Source of the DNA: Salvia splendens
Lineage: Eukaryota > Streptophyta > Magnoliopsida > Lamiales > Lamiaceae
Assembly: GCF_004379255.2 (NCBI RefSeq)
Contig: NC_056051.1
Span: forward strand, 11,137,968-11,201,967
DNA: 64,000 nt
Direction of reading: 5' to 3'
How positions within the stretch are numbered: position 1 is the stretch's first letter; each line of letters begins with the position of its first letter. Of this stretch, positions 42,087 through 54,520 are shown piece by piece. A program made the position numbers and the translations under genes. Below the pieces are notes generated by a model. It ran no database searches. It was not told the DNA's origin and was given only the letters and a program-made list of their open reading frames with translations.

Positions 42087-42540
42087 CTCCCTCTGTCCCA
42101 GCTAAGTTGAGTTGTATACTCCCTCCGTCCCACAAAAGATGTCATACTTGTGGGATGGCACATGATTTTAGGAGGTTTTATTTTGTGTGTTAGGTGGAAG
42201 AGAAAATATAATATTTATATTATTGTGAGAGAGAACTTTTTCTAAAAATGAAAATGTGACATCTTTAGTGGGACAAACTAAAAAGGAAAGTGAGACATCT
42301 TTTATGGGACGGAGGTAGTACCTTTTGGAATATCTCAACTAAGTTGAGTCATTTTATTTTTTGACAAAAAATAATACATCAAATCACTATTACTTTATTT
42401 AATCACCTACTTTATTCTCTCTTTGTCTTTCCTAATTTATTATTTTCTCATACTTTTTAATACAATTTCTTAATCCTTGTTGTTAGAGAACAAAGTGAAG
42501 AGCATACTCAGATAGAAGGGTTTAGGGATGTCCAGTGTTA
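42087..42540. mobile_element. Nested MITEs
   Basis: An outer MITE end CTCCCTCTGTCCCAGCTAAG starts at 42087. It is interrupted at TA by a complete Stowaway-like MITE (42119-42318, 200 bp). The inner ends CTCCCTCCGTCCCACAAAAG and CTTTTATGGGACGGAGGTAG are inverted repeats, with TA on both sides (42117-42118, 42319-42320). Outer sequence resumes CCTTTTGGAATATCTCAACT. The outer right end is not found; the rest is AT-rich. Confidence 0.8.
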
Positions 42541-42862
42541 GTATTATTTGTATGTAGTATGTTTATTTTGTGTATAGTGTGTGTATAATGTTTAATTTAT
42601 GTACTATGTGTATTGTATATGTGTGTGTATAGTGTGTGTACTTTACATAGTGTGTGCAGTGTGTGTATAATATATGTATAGAGTGAGTATATATCTCTTT
42701 TGTATGTAAAGTGTGTTTATTTTTTGTATTTTAGTGATTAGGGTATGTATGTTGTGTATTGTACATTTTTGTGTATAGTGGGTTTTTATATTTTGTGCAA
42801 TTTATGTAGTGTGTAGTGTGTGTGCATTGTGTATAAATTTTATAGTTTGTATGTGTGTGTCC
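42541..42862. repeat. GTGTAT-type minisatellite, left arm
   Basis: Irregular repeats of TTTTGTGTATAGTGTGTGTA and variants, G/T-rich on the plus strand. It continues after the SINE at 43048-43092. It is the reverse complement of the arrays at 44600-46571 and 47339-48345. Confidence 0.85.
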
Positions 42863-42875
42863 AATGCAAGTATGT

Positions 42876-43034
42876 TTTTTTTAAATAAACTCTTTTATTA
42901 AGGAGAAAATTACAAATAAACTCCTATACTACAGAAATGAGGAAATTGCAACTGATGTCAAGAGGGCTTGAACTCGGCACCTCATACGATAATGTCTAAG
43001 CTCATTGCCGCTAGGACAAAGGCTTTGGACGTCA
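42876..43034 (-). mobile_element. tRNA-type SINE, copy 2
   Basis: A 159-bp insertion flanked by the perfect 13-bp duplication AATGCAAGTATGT (42863-42875 and 43035-43047). On the minus strand it reads CTAGCGGCAATGAGCTTAGA, then GGTGCCGAGTTCAAGCCCTC, and ends in an A-run (T-run at 42876-42881 on plus). It matches copy 1 across the promoter-like 5' half and the ATTGTAATTTCCTC-type body, with a longer 3' part. It inserted into the minisatellite. Confidence 0.9.
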
Positions 43035-43092
43035 AATGCAAGTATGTCGTGTATAGTGGGTCTGCAGGGTGTGCTTTTAGTGTGTGTATTTT

Positions 43093-44580
43093 CTGTATAT
43101 TGCTTAAGGTGCACGAAGGTTGGGCGCCCATCTTCTGGGGAGTCAAACGTACAGATTTGTTCTTCTTCCTTAAAGACAAGATTGCTAGAAGAATCAGTGG
43201 ATGGACTCACCGTCACCTCTCTTTTAGAGGAAGGCTCACCCTTATCAAAAGTACCCTGGAAGCGATCTCAATCCACATCTTTCAAGCTATTGAACCGACG
43301 AATGGCGCGCTCAAACAACTGGACCAGCTTGGGGATCCACAAATGACAGGAAAACAAAAACCCATTGGATTAGCTCGAAACAAATTTGTCGCCCCACGGC
43401 GGAAGAAGGGCTTGGGGTTAGACGGTTCAAAGTACTCAGGGCCTTCAACATCAAATTGTGGCGGTGGTTCCGGGAGCACAACTCCCTTTGGTCTGTGTAC
43501 TTAACTAACAAATATTGTAGGACGTCCTCTCCGCTTGCCCGGTCGGTCTCTGGCAGATGTAGCCCTACTTGGCGAAGGCTCTCTAGGATTTGGGCCCAAG
43601 TTCAGCCGCATATCCGGTGGGTAATCGGAAATGGAAATATAATTTTTTGGGATCATATTTGGTTGGGAAATACACCTATGAGAGACGCAAGCCTTGATGA
43701 CAGAGGCCCCCCTACAGCTCGGGTTTCGGATTCTGGGAGGAAGGAGGCTGGAGTACCCCTAAACTCCAGCTCCTTCATGACCAAGTCGGGTTGCCACAAC
43801 AGATCATTGAAGAGATCGCTAATATCAATTCTGGCCGAAGAACAAGACAACCCGAGGTTAAACCTGTCTCGGATGGGGAACTTCACCCTGTCCTCGGCGT
43901 GGGAAACCGTTCACACGCATCGCCCGCTCATCCTGGCCCTTGGTGACATCTGGACGGCAGGGAGAAATATCGAACTCGCCTCAAAATGCCATTGTTGCCC
44001 CGCTCGACCGGGATTGAATCATTGCAGCATATGTTTGTACAAGGAGCAGGTGCAGCTAGAGTTTGGAGAGAGTTTGATGTGTGGTTTACCAGCAATCAAA
44101 ACCCCCTCCGCATCAATGACACTACTATCCTAGACCGGCTCGAGGTATGGGCCAAGAGAGTCCGCCAACCGGCCAAGACACACCTAAGCCGAGTGATTCC
44201 GTATCTTATCCTCTGGTTCATATGGATAGAGTGCAACAAGAGCCAGCATAATGGTATTCGATTCAAACCTTTTCATGTGGTTTGGCAGGTGCAAAGGCAC
44301 ATTCGGAACCTCATGATCAATGGGAGCATTGGGCCGAAACAATGGAAGTGTGTTAGCATGACAATGGACGTGTCGGCTCGAGCGGAGAGAAGACATCCCC
44401 CCCAATGGTTATGCCGGTCAAGTGGAATCCCCCAGAACCCCCTTGGATCAAGCTAATGTGAAGGGGAAGCTGCCACAGGAAGTGCGAGTGGAGGTGGGAT
44501 CATCCGCGATCACTGCGGAGCTTTGTTGAAGGCATTCGCCACTTCACTACGCGCCGGCTCCATCAAAGGCTACTTTTGTC
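43093..44580 (+). pseudogene. LINE (non-LTR) ORF2 fragment: RT C-terminus, zinc-finger region and RNase H start
   Basis: Plant L1-like LINEs encode a reverse transcriptase followed by a zf-RVT region and often an RNase H domain. Reading across frames: RRISGWTHRHLSFRGRLTLI and STLEAISIHIFQ (RT C-terminal), GLGLDG, W...HNSLWSVYLTNKY, PTWRRLSRIWAQV, WVIGNGNIIFWDHIWLG (zf-RVT block), ASKCHCC, and a late VIPYLILWFIWIECNKSQHN block. Then comes a WNPPEPPWIKL-type RNase H entrance near 44421-44453. Several frameshifts and stops make it non-functional. The RT catalytic FADD region and all of ORF1 are missing, as in a 5'-truncated insertion. No poly-A tail or target duplication was found at the ends. 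Confidence 0.85.
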
Positions 44581-44599
44581 CAAGGAGATCGGAACTGCA

Positions 44600-46571
44600 A
44601 CAGTACAAACACACCAGGCACAAAATACAACAATAAACAAAACACACAACACCCCCCCCCCCCCCCCACACACACACATAACACTCCAAACACTAACAAA
44701 ACACACATTATAAAAATGATACACATATAAAATACATATTGCACACCTTATAAACACAGAATCTACGCACATACATAAAATACATACATATACACGAAAT
44801 ACATGCATTGCAAATACACGTACATAAACACTATATACACATACATAAACACATGATACCAATAATATACACAAAATAGAAACAATTTGTTAGTCACACA
44901 CACAATAATACAAGATATACACAAGATATACACTGCACACACACATTACACACAAAATAAACATGTACAAAATACACGCAACGAAAACTATAAACATACT
45001 AGACACACTATACACGAAATACACGCACTGCACATCCACTATACACAATACGCTTGCATTGTACTCACACATACACACTATACAAAATACACAATGTACA
45101 TACACTACATAAAATGCACATAATACACAAGACTACATATACAAATTACAGAAACACATTATACACAAAATACACACTAGCCACTACACATTATACAGAA
45201 AATAAACTATCTACTCACAATGTAAAAAAACACACTTTAGACACACAATACAAACGAAATATACACTACACACTATACATACACTATACAAGTAAAACAC
45301 ACACTACACACTCTATACATAAAGTATACACACATTATACATGCACAACACACTCTATATACTCTATATAAAGTTATACTGCACACACTATTCACAAAGT
45401 ATACACTCACACAGTATACATAAAATTAACACATACATAAAACAAATACAACACAAACAATACGCACGAAATATACGCACTGTACACCTACTCCCACTAT
45501 ACACACATACAAACTATACTAAATACAAACAATTGCATTTTATACACATACTATACGAAAAATACAAAAACAATATATACACAAAATACACATTACACAC
45601 AACAATACACTATACACAAAACACTACACCATAAACATATATAAACATACTACTCTCACAATATATACACAAAATACACATTACACACAACACTACACCA
45701 TAAACATATATAAACATACTACTCTCACACTATACAAAAAATAAACACACTTTACACACGCTACAAACGAAATACACAATGCAAAAATTATACAAACACT
45801 TCACACACATACACTACACACTATTCATAACTGCACACATACAGTATACTCATGTTATACACAAAATACAGACACAAACTATACACAAAATACACAATAC
45901 ACTAAAAATACGCACACATACATAAATAAAATATACAGCGATACATAAACATTATGCACAAAATGCACATGCTAAACAAAAGATATGCATGTACTATGCA
46001 CAAAATATAGGCACTTACATTGCGCTACATACTCACAAACACAAAATATCCACAATACCCACATTGCACCCACTAAACAAAACACAAACATTATACAGAA
46101 AATACATACACTACACACATATACACACACAAAATAAACACACTGCACATATACAATACAAAAATACACACTACAAATATACACAAAATACATGCATTTC
46201 AAACACGACATACGGTACAAAAAATAAACACAACTTACACACATTACAGATGAAAGAAACTACACACTCTTTACATAAAGTATATACACACTGCACACAC
46301 TCACACACATACACTACACATAGTACATAAATTAGACATTATACACGGACTACACAAGAAATATTGTACACAAAATACACAACATACTATACACAAAATA
46401 CATATACTCTACACAACACACTACACACACTATACACATACTATACACATACTATATAAAAGTTACACACAATACTCACACTGCACTACATACACACTGT
46501 ACACAAAATACCCCCACTGCACACACTAAATAAAACACACACACTACACACAAAATACATACAAGCTTACA
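44600..46571. repeat. TACACA minisatellite, right arm part 1
   Basis: About 2 kb of irregular CACTATACACAAAATACACA-type units, C/A-rich on the plus strand, with a C-run of about 16 at 44653-44668. Long open frames made only of His/Thr/Tyr/Ile or Cys/Val/Tyr residues are artefacts of this composition. Confidence 0.92.
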
Positions 46572-46580
46572 CAAAATAAA

Positions 46581-47329
46581 GAGTAGTGCTAAATGGCCAC
46601 ATTATGGCCAACCATAAAAATAAAAAAATAATAAAAGATAGTGTATTTAATGCCATTTCATTGAAATCAATACTTCTAAAAAGTATCAATTTTATTTATA
46701 CAATTGCACCCTTAGTTATAAAATATAAATATGAAAGAGACTAGAATTTTAACTCATGGTGCATGAAATTTATATAAATAAAAATTAATATTTATTAAGG
46801 TTACATGATAATTAATTTAATTATTTCTTATATTTATAATACCAATGCATCGTGGTAATATTTTTATTTTTCATATTTACTTAAAATACTTTAAATGTTT
46901 ATATATTTACAAATAAGTAAAATTGAGCTTTGATCAATATACTTATTTATATTAATAATCATGGGTTAATATTATAAATGATCACTAAACTACATATCAA
47001 ATTAGTTCCAAATAAATTTATTTCATAACGAGTACAAAACTTTATTGATTCCTACTTGGTATAATAGGAAAACATTTTTAAAAGGACAAAATTTTAATAT
47101 TAAATTAAAAAATAGTGTAAAAATAAATTATTGAAAACATAAAATTAAAAAAAATGAATGAATGGATTAGAGAAATGAAATAAAAAACAACTAGAATTAA
47201 GTAAAAGGGTAATAGTGTAAAATTATTTGAGCATTAAATGACTTATTTGAAACATTAATAGTCATACTATCTAAATTTACTAAAATGTCATTTTATGGCC
47301 AGTCATAACGTGGCTGCATAGCATTTCCC
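46581..47329. mobile_element. Mutator-like MITE with 9-bp TSD
   Basis: A 749-bp AT-rich insertion in the minisatellite, flanked by CAAAATAAA (46572-46580 and 47330-47338). The left end GAGTAGTGCTAAATGGCCAC and the right end, read inverted, GGGAAATGCTATGCAGCCAC share a TIR continuing as ACATTATGGCCA / ACGTTATGACTGGCC. The nine-base duplication suits Mutator/MULE transposition. It has no coding capacity. Confidence 0.82.
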
Positions 47330-47338
47330 CAAAATAAA

Positions 47339-48345
47339 CACCTTGCACACATATGTACATAACATACATGCATTGCAAAAACACATACACATAATACATG
47401 CATTGCACATAATACACACTATATACACAAAATACAAACAATGTGATAGTCACACACAATACACACAAAATACACACTAGACACACTACATGAAAAACAC
47501 ACACTACACATACTATACACAAAATAAACCCATACAGAATACACACACTGCACACCCATTATACAAAACACACACGTACACACATATACATACACTACAC
47601 AAAATATACAAAATGCACGCCCATAACACACTACATATATTGAGCATAATCAAAGACTACACAAAATATAGAAACACATTATACACAAAGACCAATACAC
47701 AAATCACATACTAATACACAAAATAAACATACAACTGTATAAAAAATTAACACACATTATACACACTGTACACTCAATACACTTATACACACACATACAC
47801 TACACAATACATAAATTAGACATTATACACAGCCTATACACGCAATACTATAAATAATACAGATGAATATTATACACAAAATACATAACACACTATACAC
47901 AAAATATACACATACTATACAAAATATACACAATTAACAATATTCATGCACTTCAAACACACTTACACACACTACACACAATACACAAAATACATTACGC
48001 ACAATACACAAAGTAAATAATGCAGTGCACACACTATACACAATGTACACACTATAAATAAAATAAACACATTCTACACAAAATACATGCATTAAAAACA
48101 CACATACACAAAATACCTAATACACACAACACAGTATGTACACAATAAACATACTATTCACATTGTTTACAAATTAAACACACATACACAGAATACACAC
48201 AACACACACATACTTAAGATGAAATACACAACACACACTTCAGATGAAATACACACTACACACAATATATGCACACACACACACTACACACTCTACACTC
48301 CACACACTATATACACTACATACACTATACATTCTATATGTCTCT
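47339..48345. repeat. TACACA minisatellite, right arm part 2
   Basis: Continuation of the array beyond the MITE, same units, fading into ordinary sequence after CTCTATACATTATGC near 48350. Confidence 0.9.
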
Positions 48346-50225
48346 ATACATTATGCTTATCTTATCTAATGACCTAGTCTGACCATATTCTGTTATGTCT
48401 CTTTACATTAAGGGAAAATAGATTTGCAAGCAAATTCTCTAGTACAATTACCATAATATTATGAATCTTTTGTTCATCATCAATGTTTGGGATCTTCAAA
48501 GATTCACTTCATAAGCACTTCTTCACCTCAGCCTACCTGAAAAAATAACCATGGGCATCCGGTCATAATATTTCCAAGAATTCGGACAATGGAAAAGTTG
48601 CATTCCTGTTAATATAGCAAAGCTCGCTGGAAAAAAATAGATTAAAGTTCTAACTCGTCTTAGACAACCCCCTGATTTCAAGTAATGCAACCATCACCAA
48701 GTCCATAAACTTTTCATAAAGAATCCAAATGTTACCAAATTATGCTATGAAAATAGTCACGAGGAAACTTCAAGATGGAATTCAAGCATGCCAATAAAAT
48801 TGTAGAATAAAGAAATTTAAAGCAATTAGCATTATGTTGATTAAAGTATTAATCATTCAGATAATTCAAGACAAAAGAATTTACTTATATGAATTCACAA
48901 TTTGTAACCGTTGCAGGCTATTTTGTGAAGGAAAGAAAGAAGAAAATAACTTGAGTGCCTTTTATGTTGATTAAAGCTTCAAAATGGCTCACTGGGATAA
49001 CATGTGTTTGGTGGATATTCAAAGGAAACAAGGATCAAACATGGGTATCTAGCTGCCCTCTATCCCTATTGCATATTGACCATCCATCATACTTAAATCA
49101 CTTAACTCATGTAGTTAAAAACCGAACTCATCAAATAAAAGCAAAAATTAATCATTAGGTCAACAAACACATAAAAGCGCACAAAAAACAGTAAGACACA
49201 AATGAGCAACACCTCCGCCCACTAAGGCCGTACTCTCAAGTTGGGGCTTACACTGGAAGAAGATTCAAAACGCTGACCAACAGAGAAACAGAAGAATAAA
49301 AGAAAAGAAAGGGGCCACCTTGTGTGCTGGTCAGCTTTGCATGTCATTGGATCTCAGGCATGTCTAAGATTGGGAAGTTTTCTATTCTACCCTTGCATCT
49401 TCAGAACTGTGTCAGCCCCATTCCTCTCCTATTTCAACTCCTTTCCTCCCTTGCAACAACTCTTGAGGTGGCTGATTTCGTCTGCTCCAACAAGCCTTTA
49501 TCTTCTTTCTGTGCTTGCATCTCTTTTATTCTTATAGCCAACTTCCTCATTTCATTCCCTCTATCCACTCTCTTTTCTTTTTCACATTTAACTTAAACCT
49601 AGCACCAAACCAGAAAGGGCAAATAAAGTTGATCACAAAAAAACTATTAGAAATAAAGCTACAGCATGGAACAAAGGAAGAAGATCATTACAGGAACTGC
49701 AGCTAACCTGATAATTATAGACAGGCTTACTTCAGTCGCAAATATAAAAAATTAGCAACTTGCTGAACCAATATGTTAACAAGACGAGCATTTCTCCGAG
49801 TATTTTAGGTATTATGTATCAAAATTCTATTTGTAAACTAAAAATGGCATACATTTAGGCAAGATAAAAATGCAACATTCTGATCATTCACGAGCCCAAC
49901 TCCTTTTTCATGTTTCCCCCTATTTTACTTGATATGGTGTATAGACTATACAGAGCTTTAACTTCTCTAGCAAAATGCTTAGTGCCAGCAGAAGTAATTT
50001 CCAAGAATTCGAACAGTGGAAAAGTTGCATTCCAACGTAATATAGGAAAGCTCGCTGGTAAGAAAATAGATATAGCTCTAACTTGTCTTAGATAAACCCC
50101 TAATCTCATGTAATGCAACCAGCACCAAATCCATAAACTGTACATAAAGAATCCAAATGTTACCAAACTCTGCCATGAAAACAGCATCAAGATGGAATTC
50201 AAGCATGCGAATATAATTATAGAAT
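48346..50225. repeat. Partial duplication: 48557-48790 and 49986-50220
   Basis: Both contain TTTCCAAGAATTCG, GGAAAAGTTGCATTCC, AAGCTCGCTGG, TAATGCAACCA and CAAGATGGAATTCAAGCATG in the same order and orientation, 1.43 kb apart. The related ATGCAACCAGCACCAAG block recurs at 54915, 58205 and 62420. I see no intact exon. The intervening 48957-49740 is itself repeated at 51668-52510. Confidence 0.72.
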
Positions 50226-50395
50226 AAAGAAATCTAAATCAGTTAGCATTAAGTTGATTAATTTATTACACATTCAGATAATTAAGGCAAAAGAATTTAT
50301 TTATGGATTCACAATTTTTAATCCTTGCAGGCTCTGTTTTGTGAAGGAAAGACCGAAGGAAATAACTTGAAATGCCTTTTATGTGTGATGCTTAC

Positions 50396-50456
50396 TTCTT
50401 GCTCATATTTGACGAAATGTTGATTGAAATGGTGCTCGAGCCGCTGGTCAGCACAG
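50396..50456 (-). pseudogene. Exon-like block 2, left copy
   Basis: Sixty-one bases between acceptor GCATCAG and donor GTAAGC. The leading base completes the split codon of block 1, and the rest reads CADQRLEHHFNQHFVKYEQE, a charged helical segment. The intron between blocks is about 155 bases and contains a dinucleotide repeat (50561-50583). Confidence 0.55.
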
Positions 50457-50558
50457 CTGATGCAAAACAAATCAAACTATAAAATTATTCTTCTGGTGCA
50501 AAAAAGCAATCAAAGACTCCCAGTAAGAGAAACTAAAGTAGGACAAATTGCACCATAG

Positions 50559-50589
<31 letters not shown>

Positions 50590-50611
50590 GAAAATATCAA
50601 TAATTGTATAC

Positions 50612-50670
50612 CTTAAGTGACTCAAACCCATATAAAGGATGCTTACTGAACGCCCCATATTATCTTTCCC
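50612..50670 (-). pseudogene. Exon-like block 1, left copy
   Basis: Fifty-nine bases with acceptor TTTCCTAG and donor GTATAC. It encodes GKDNMGRSVSILYMGLSHL plus two bases of a split codon and lies upstream, on the minus strand, of block 2 (50396-50456). The product is not recognised. Residues differ from the right copy at D to Y, D to G and Q to H. Confidence 0.55.
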
Positions 50671-52510
50671 CTAGGAAAGTGACAAGTTTATCTGCTCCAC
50701 AGGCCATTAGAACAAGCTTACATAAATAAACATTGCCAATGCATCTCTTGTGTCAATTGCCTAAATACGAGGGAAAATAAACAAGTCATAAGTATGATGG
50801 TTTAGCAATCAAACCAAGCTGTAAAACATGCATATGCAAGGAATTACTGATCTTCGAAATCATGAACCTATTCAGGTGTCAAGAGATTTGGTGACCTCTC
50901 CTGGTTGACATCATAAGAATTAGATCTTGCTCCTAAAACTTCACAAAACCTGATGGACCATCACAATAATGATTTCTCATAAACCTGTTATAAACCTCAC
51001 AGTCTTCATTTTCATTTGGCATTAAAAATAGAAAATTCTAGACGAGAGATCAAAGAATATCAGTAACCATCAGGATGAGAGTAGCTAGATAATTTCAGAA
51101 TGTATAGAATCTATTCTCATTGCCATTGCATCTATTAATGTCGAAGCAGACCACACATTATCGTAAAAAAATATTAATAAACAGCAATTATGATTTACAT
51201 ACCTTTTAGCAGTCAGATAGAGGTAGGCGATTAAACTGAAGGCCAACGTTTCTCAAATTATTCCTTGCATATGTTTCCTTTGTGGTCATTGTTTGACTCC
51301 CCAAGCAATTTCTGGATGCCAACAATTTGTTTTAGAACAAAGATGTACACGATGGCATGGCTACCATGTAAAACACAAAGAAGAGCGGAAGCTAATAAGA
51401 ACATATTCATAATATATAAGCTTAGACAGAAGTAAGTCATTATAGTTTTTAGTCTTGAACAGCAGAAGACTCCCTATGAAAATTCACAGAGTTCGAACTC
51501 AATCCCTAAACATCAAAATCATTCAAATTAGGGATTATCGTGTTAAACGAGCCATAGCTTTTCGCACTAAGACTATATGACTCCTAAAGGATGGTGTTGG
51601 AGTGCTACCTCAAGAACAGTCTCAAGATTGTTAGAGAGCTAAGAAAGAGACAGGGCACGAATACGTATGAAGCTTCAAAATGGCTCACTGGGATAACGTG
51701 TGTTTGGTGGATATTCAAAGGAAACAAGGCTCAAACATGGGTATCTTAGTTGCCCTCTATCCCTATTGCATATTGACCATACTATATGAAGAATACATGC
51801 AAATTAAAGTCACTCAGAAAAAATTAGTGTGTTTTACATCAAGGCTCAATATGGCATTAATCCAACTCAAAACTCATTATTCCATCATTCTTAAATCACT
51901 TAACAGGGTCATGTAGTTAAAAACCGAACTCATAAAAAAAAGCAAAAATTAATAATTAGGACATGCTCGACTAGCTAATAAAACAAACACATAAAAACAC
52001 AAACGGCAAGACACAAATGAGCAACCCCTTCGCCCACTAAGGCCATACTCTCAAGTTGGGGCTTACTGTTGAAGAAGACTCAAAACACTGACCAACAGAG
52101 AAACAGAAGAATACAAGAATAGAAAGGGGTCACCTTGTGTGCTGGTCAGCTTTGCATGCCATAGGATCTCAGGCATGTCCAAGATTGGGCAGTTTTCTCT
52201 TCATCCCCTGCATCTTTAGAACTGTGTCAGCCTCATTATCAACTCCCTTTGTCCCTTGCAACAACTCTTGAGGTGGCTGATTTCGTCTGCTCCAACAGCT
52301 CTTTATCTTCTTTCTTTGTTTGAATCACTTTTATTCTTATAGCCAACTTCCTCATTTCATTCCCTCTATCCACTCTCTTTTCTTTTTCACATTTAACTTA
52401 AACATAGCACCAAACCGAAATAGGCAAATAAAGTTGATAAAAAAAATTTTATTAGAAACAAAGCTACAGCATGGAACAAAGGAAGAAGACAAGCATTTCA
52501 TCCGGCTTAC

Positions 52511-53689
52511 TTCATCTGCAAATATAAAAAATTATCAAATATAGACAGGCTTAAACTGAATAGCTTGCAGTTAACATGATAATTATAGACATGCTTACTT
52601 CATCGGCAAATATAAAAATTAGCAAACCAGATAGAAAAATTAGCAACTTGCTAAACCAATATGTTAACAAGACAAGCAATTCTCCGAGTATATTAGGTAT
52701 TATATATAAAAATATTCTGCCATTGTACATAACTAGCACAACTAGCATGAATGGATCAGCCTTCCATTGTTGCAGATGATCAATAAATATTCTGCCACCA
52801 ACACAATAAGTATAATGGATTTTTCATAACTGAACCGGTCAAAATCAAATGGTACAAGTTGACATTTTCTATCATACATGAACACTATTTGTAGCTCCAA
52901 TTTCATTTAGCTAGATAACATTTAACAAATGCATACCCATGAAAACAACCATAGTAATTGATTACTACAGCATAACAATAATAATCAAGTTCTAAATCAA
53001 CTTGAGGTTCCCTTGCTCTAGCTAAATTATTGCCTTTGTACAAATATTCCACTAAAGTAAAATGACAAGTACACTAACCTCCCGGGCATGATGCCGAATT
53101 CTGAATGTTACACCCTCTTTCTCCCGGTTAGTACTGATGTTTAGCTGAAAATGTTACATATGTAGCTTTGGGAAGATTTGAAAATATATCCAGCAATGAT
53201 ATGAATCCAATAGGTGTCTGATCTAGCACACCATTGTAAACATACAGTAAAGAGACACAATTTGTTCGATAGTAAAATATATCTATTCAACAAATGCAGG
53301 TAAAAGTCCGATAAAATAACAATTAGCAGATGAGAAAAATGAGTTGGGTGTATTATTACGGTTCATCTTAATGTTTTACTGATTGACAGAAAATGGCTTT
53401 AGTTGCCCTTCTTCTCATGCTACCCATAATAGACATAAATAGAACTATGTCAATCAAAATACTGCGTGAAAAAGGAAAACCCTACTATACAACAATTATA
53501 ACGCTGATTACCTTCTCAAAAGGATCCACACAATCTTGGTTGACTTCAAAATCCTCTTCCAGTCATTTCCATCTACCTCATATTCTTTTGATTGTAAATA
53601 TGTTTCACCAGCACCAATAATAAAATTACAGTATCAGAAGGGTTATGCTAAAATATGTAATGCACAATTTAAAATCAGAACAGTCAGTA
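52511..53689. other. AT-rich DNA without a recognised gene
   Basis: Only short, low-complexity open frames. The ACTAGCACAACTAGCATGAA segment at 52732-52751 recurs at 54779-54798 and again near 54878, marking further small duplications. Confidence 0.45.
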
Positions 53690-53837
53690 TTAAGTTGATT
53701 AATGTATTAATCATTCAGATAACTAAGGCACAATAACTTAATTACGGATTCACAAATCATAATCCTTGCAGGCTCTATTTTGTGATGGAAAGACGGCAGA
53801 AAACAAATTGAAATGCCTTTTGATTTGTAATGCTTAC

Positions 53838-53898
53838 TTCTTGCTCATGTTTGACGAGATGTTGATCGAAATGGTGCTCGAGCCGCTCGTCAGCGTAA
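53838..53898 (-). pseudogene. Exon-like block 2, right copy
   Basis: Sixty-one bases with acceptor TGCATCAG and donor GTAAGC. After completing the split Ser codon it reads YADERLEHHFDQHLVKHEQE. Together with 54084-54026 it would give a continuous 40-residue segment. The gene is unknown to me; it may be the upstream part of the coiled-coil gene whose later exons lie to the right, but the order is not collinear. Confidence 0.6.
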
Positions 53899-54025
53899 CT
53901 GATGCAAAATAGTTCAAAATATAAAGTTATTCTTCTGGTGCAATAAAAGCAATCAAAGACTCCAAGTAAGATTATCTAAAGTGGGACAAATTGCACCATA
54001 GTGGAAAATATCAATCATTGCATAC

Positions 54026-54084
54026 CTTAACTGACTCAAATCCATATCAAGGATGCTTACTGACCGCCCCATATTGTCTTTCCC
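54026..54084 (-). pseudogene. Exon-like block 1, right copy
   Basis: Fifty-nine bases with acceptor TTTTCCTAG and donor GTATGC, encoding GKDNMGRSVSILDMDLSQL plus two bases. It splices in frame to 53898-53838. Maintained length, phase and splice sites in two copies support a real exon of an unidentified gene. Confidence 0.62.
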
Positions 54085-54520
54085 CTAGGAAAATGACAAG
54101 TTTATCTGTTTCACAAGCCATTTGAACAAGCCCAATGCATCTCTTGTGTCAATTGCCCAAATATGAGGGAAAATAAACATGTCATAAGTGTGATGGTTTA
54201 GCTATTAAACCAAGCTGTAAAACACTCATATACGAGTAATTATTGATCTTTGAAATCATGAACCTATTCTGGTGTCAGAGATTTGGTGACCTCATCCTTT
54301 GTGTTCATACCCTCCAGGTTGACATCATAAGAATCAGATCTTGCTCATAAAACTTCACAAAACTTGATGGACCATAACAATAATGATTTCTCATAAACGG
54401 TGCTATAAATCTCAGTCTTCATTTTCGTTTTGGCATTAAAAATAGAAAATTCTCAACGAGAGATCAAAGAATATCAGTAACAGGATGAGAGTAGCTAGAT
54501 AATTTCAGAATGTATAGGAT

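Larger units (their letters stand above)
48957..52510. repeat. Partial duplication: 48957-49740 and 51668-52510
   Basis: Shared landmarks are CTTCAAAATGGCTCACTGGG, TGTTTGGTGGATATTCAAAG, CTCTCAAGTTGGGGCTTAC, GGTCAGCTTTGCATG and CTTGAGGTGGCTGATTTCGT. The right copy has small indels, including loss of the CCCATTCCTCTCC segment. The open frames inside (49324-49596, 52320-52544) are not conserved, so I regard it as intronic or intergenic. Confidence 0.72.
50226..54520. repeat. Partial duplication: 50226-51080 and 53690-54515
   Basis: Collinear copies about 3.4 kb apart. Each carries two splice-compatible minus-strand exons (listed separately) plus shared intron and flank sequence (AAACCAAGCTGTAAAACA, GAAAATTCT...GAGAGATCAAAGAATATCAG). 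An (AT)n microsatellite at 50561-50583 is only in the left copy. Confidence 0.78.

Noticed and set aside
44652..44668. Poly-C run as a functional element
   Set aside because: It lies in a low-complexity array and may be partly a sequencing or assembly artefact.
44547..47714. Many open frames with Cys/Val/Tyr or His/Thr/Tyr-rich products on both strands
   Set aside because: They are translations of the TACACA/GTGTAT minisatellite; composition alone explains them.
42541..48345. CRISPR-like or centromeric satellite array
   Set aside because: Units are irregular, overlapping and low-complexity with no spacer structure or fixed monomer length.
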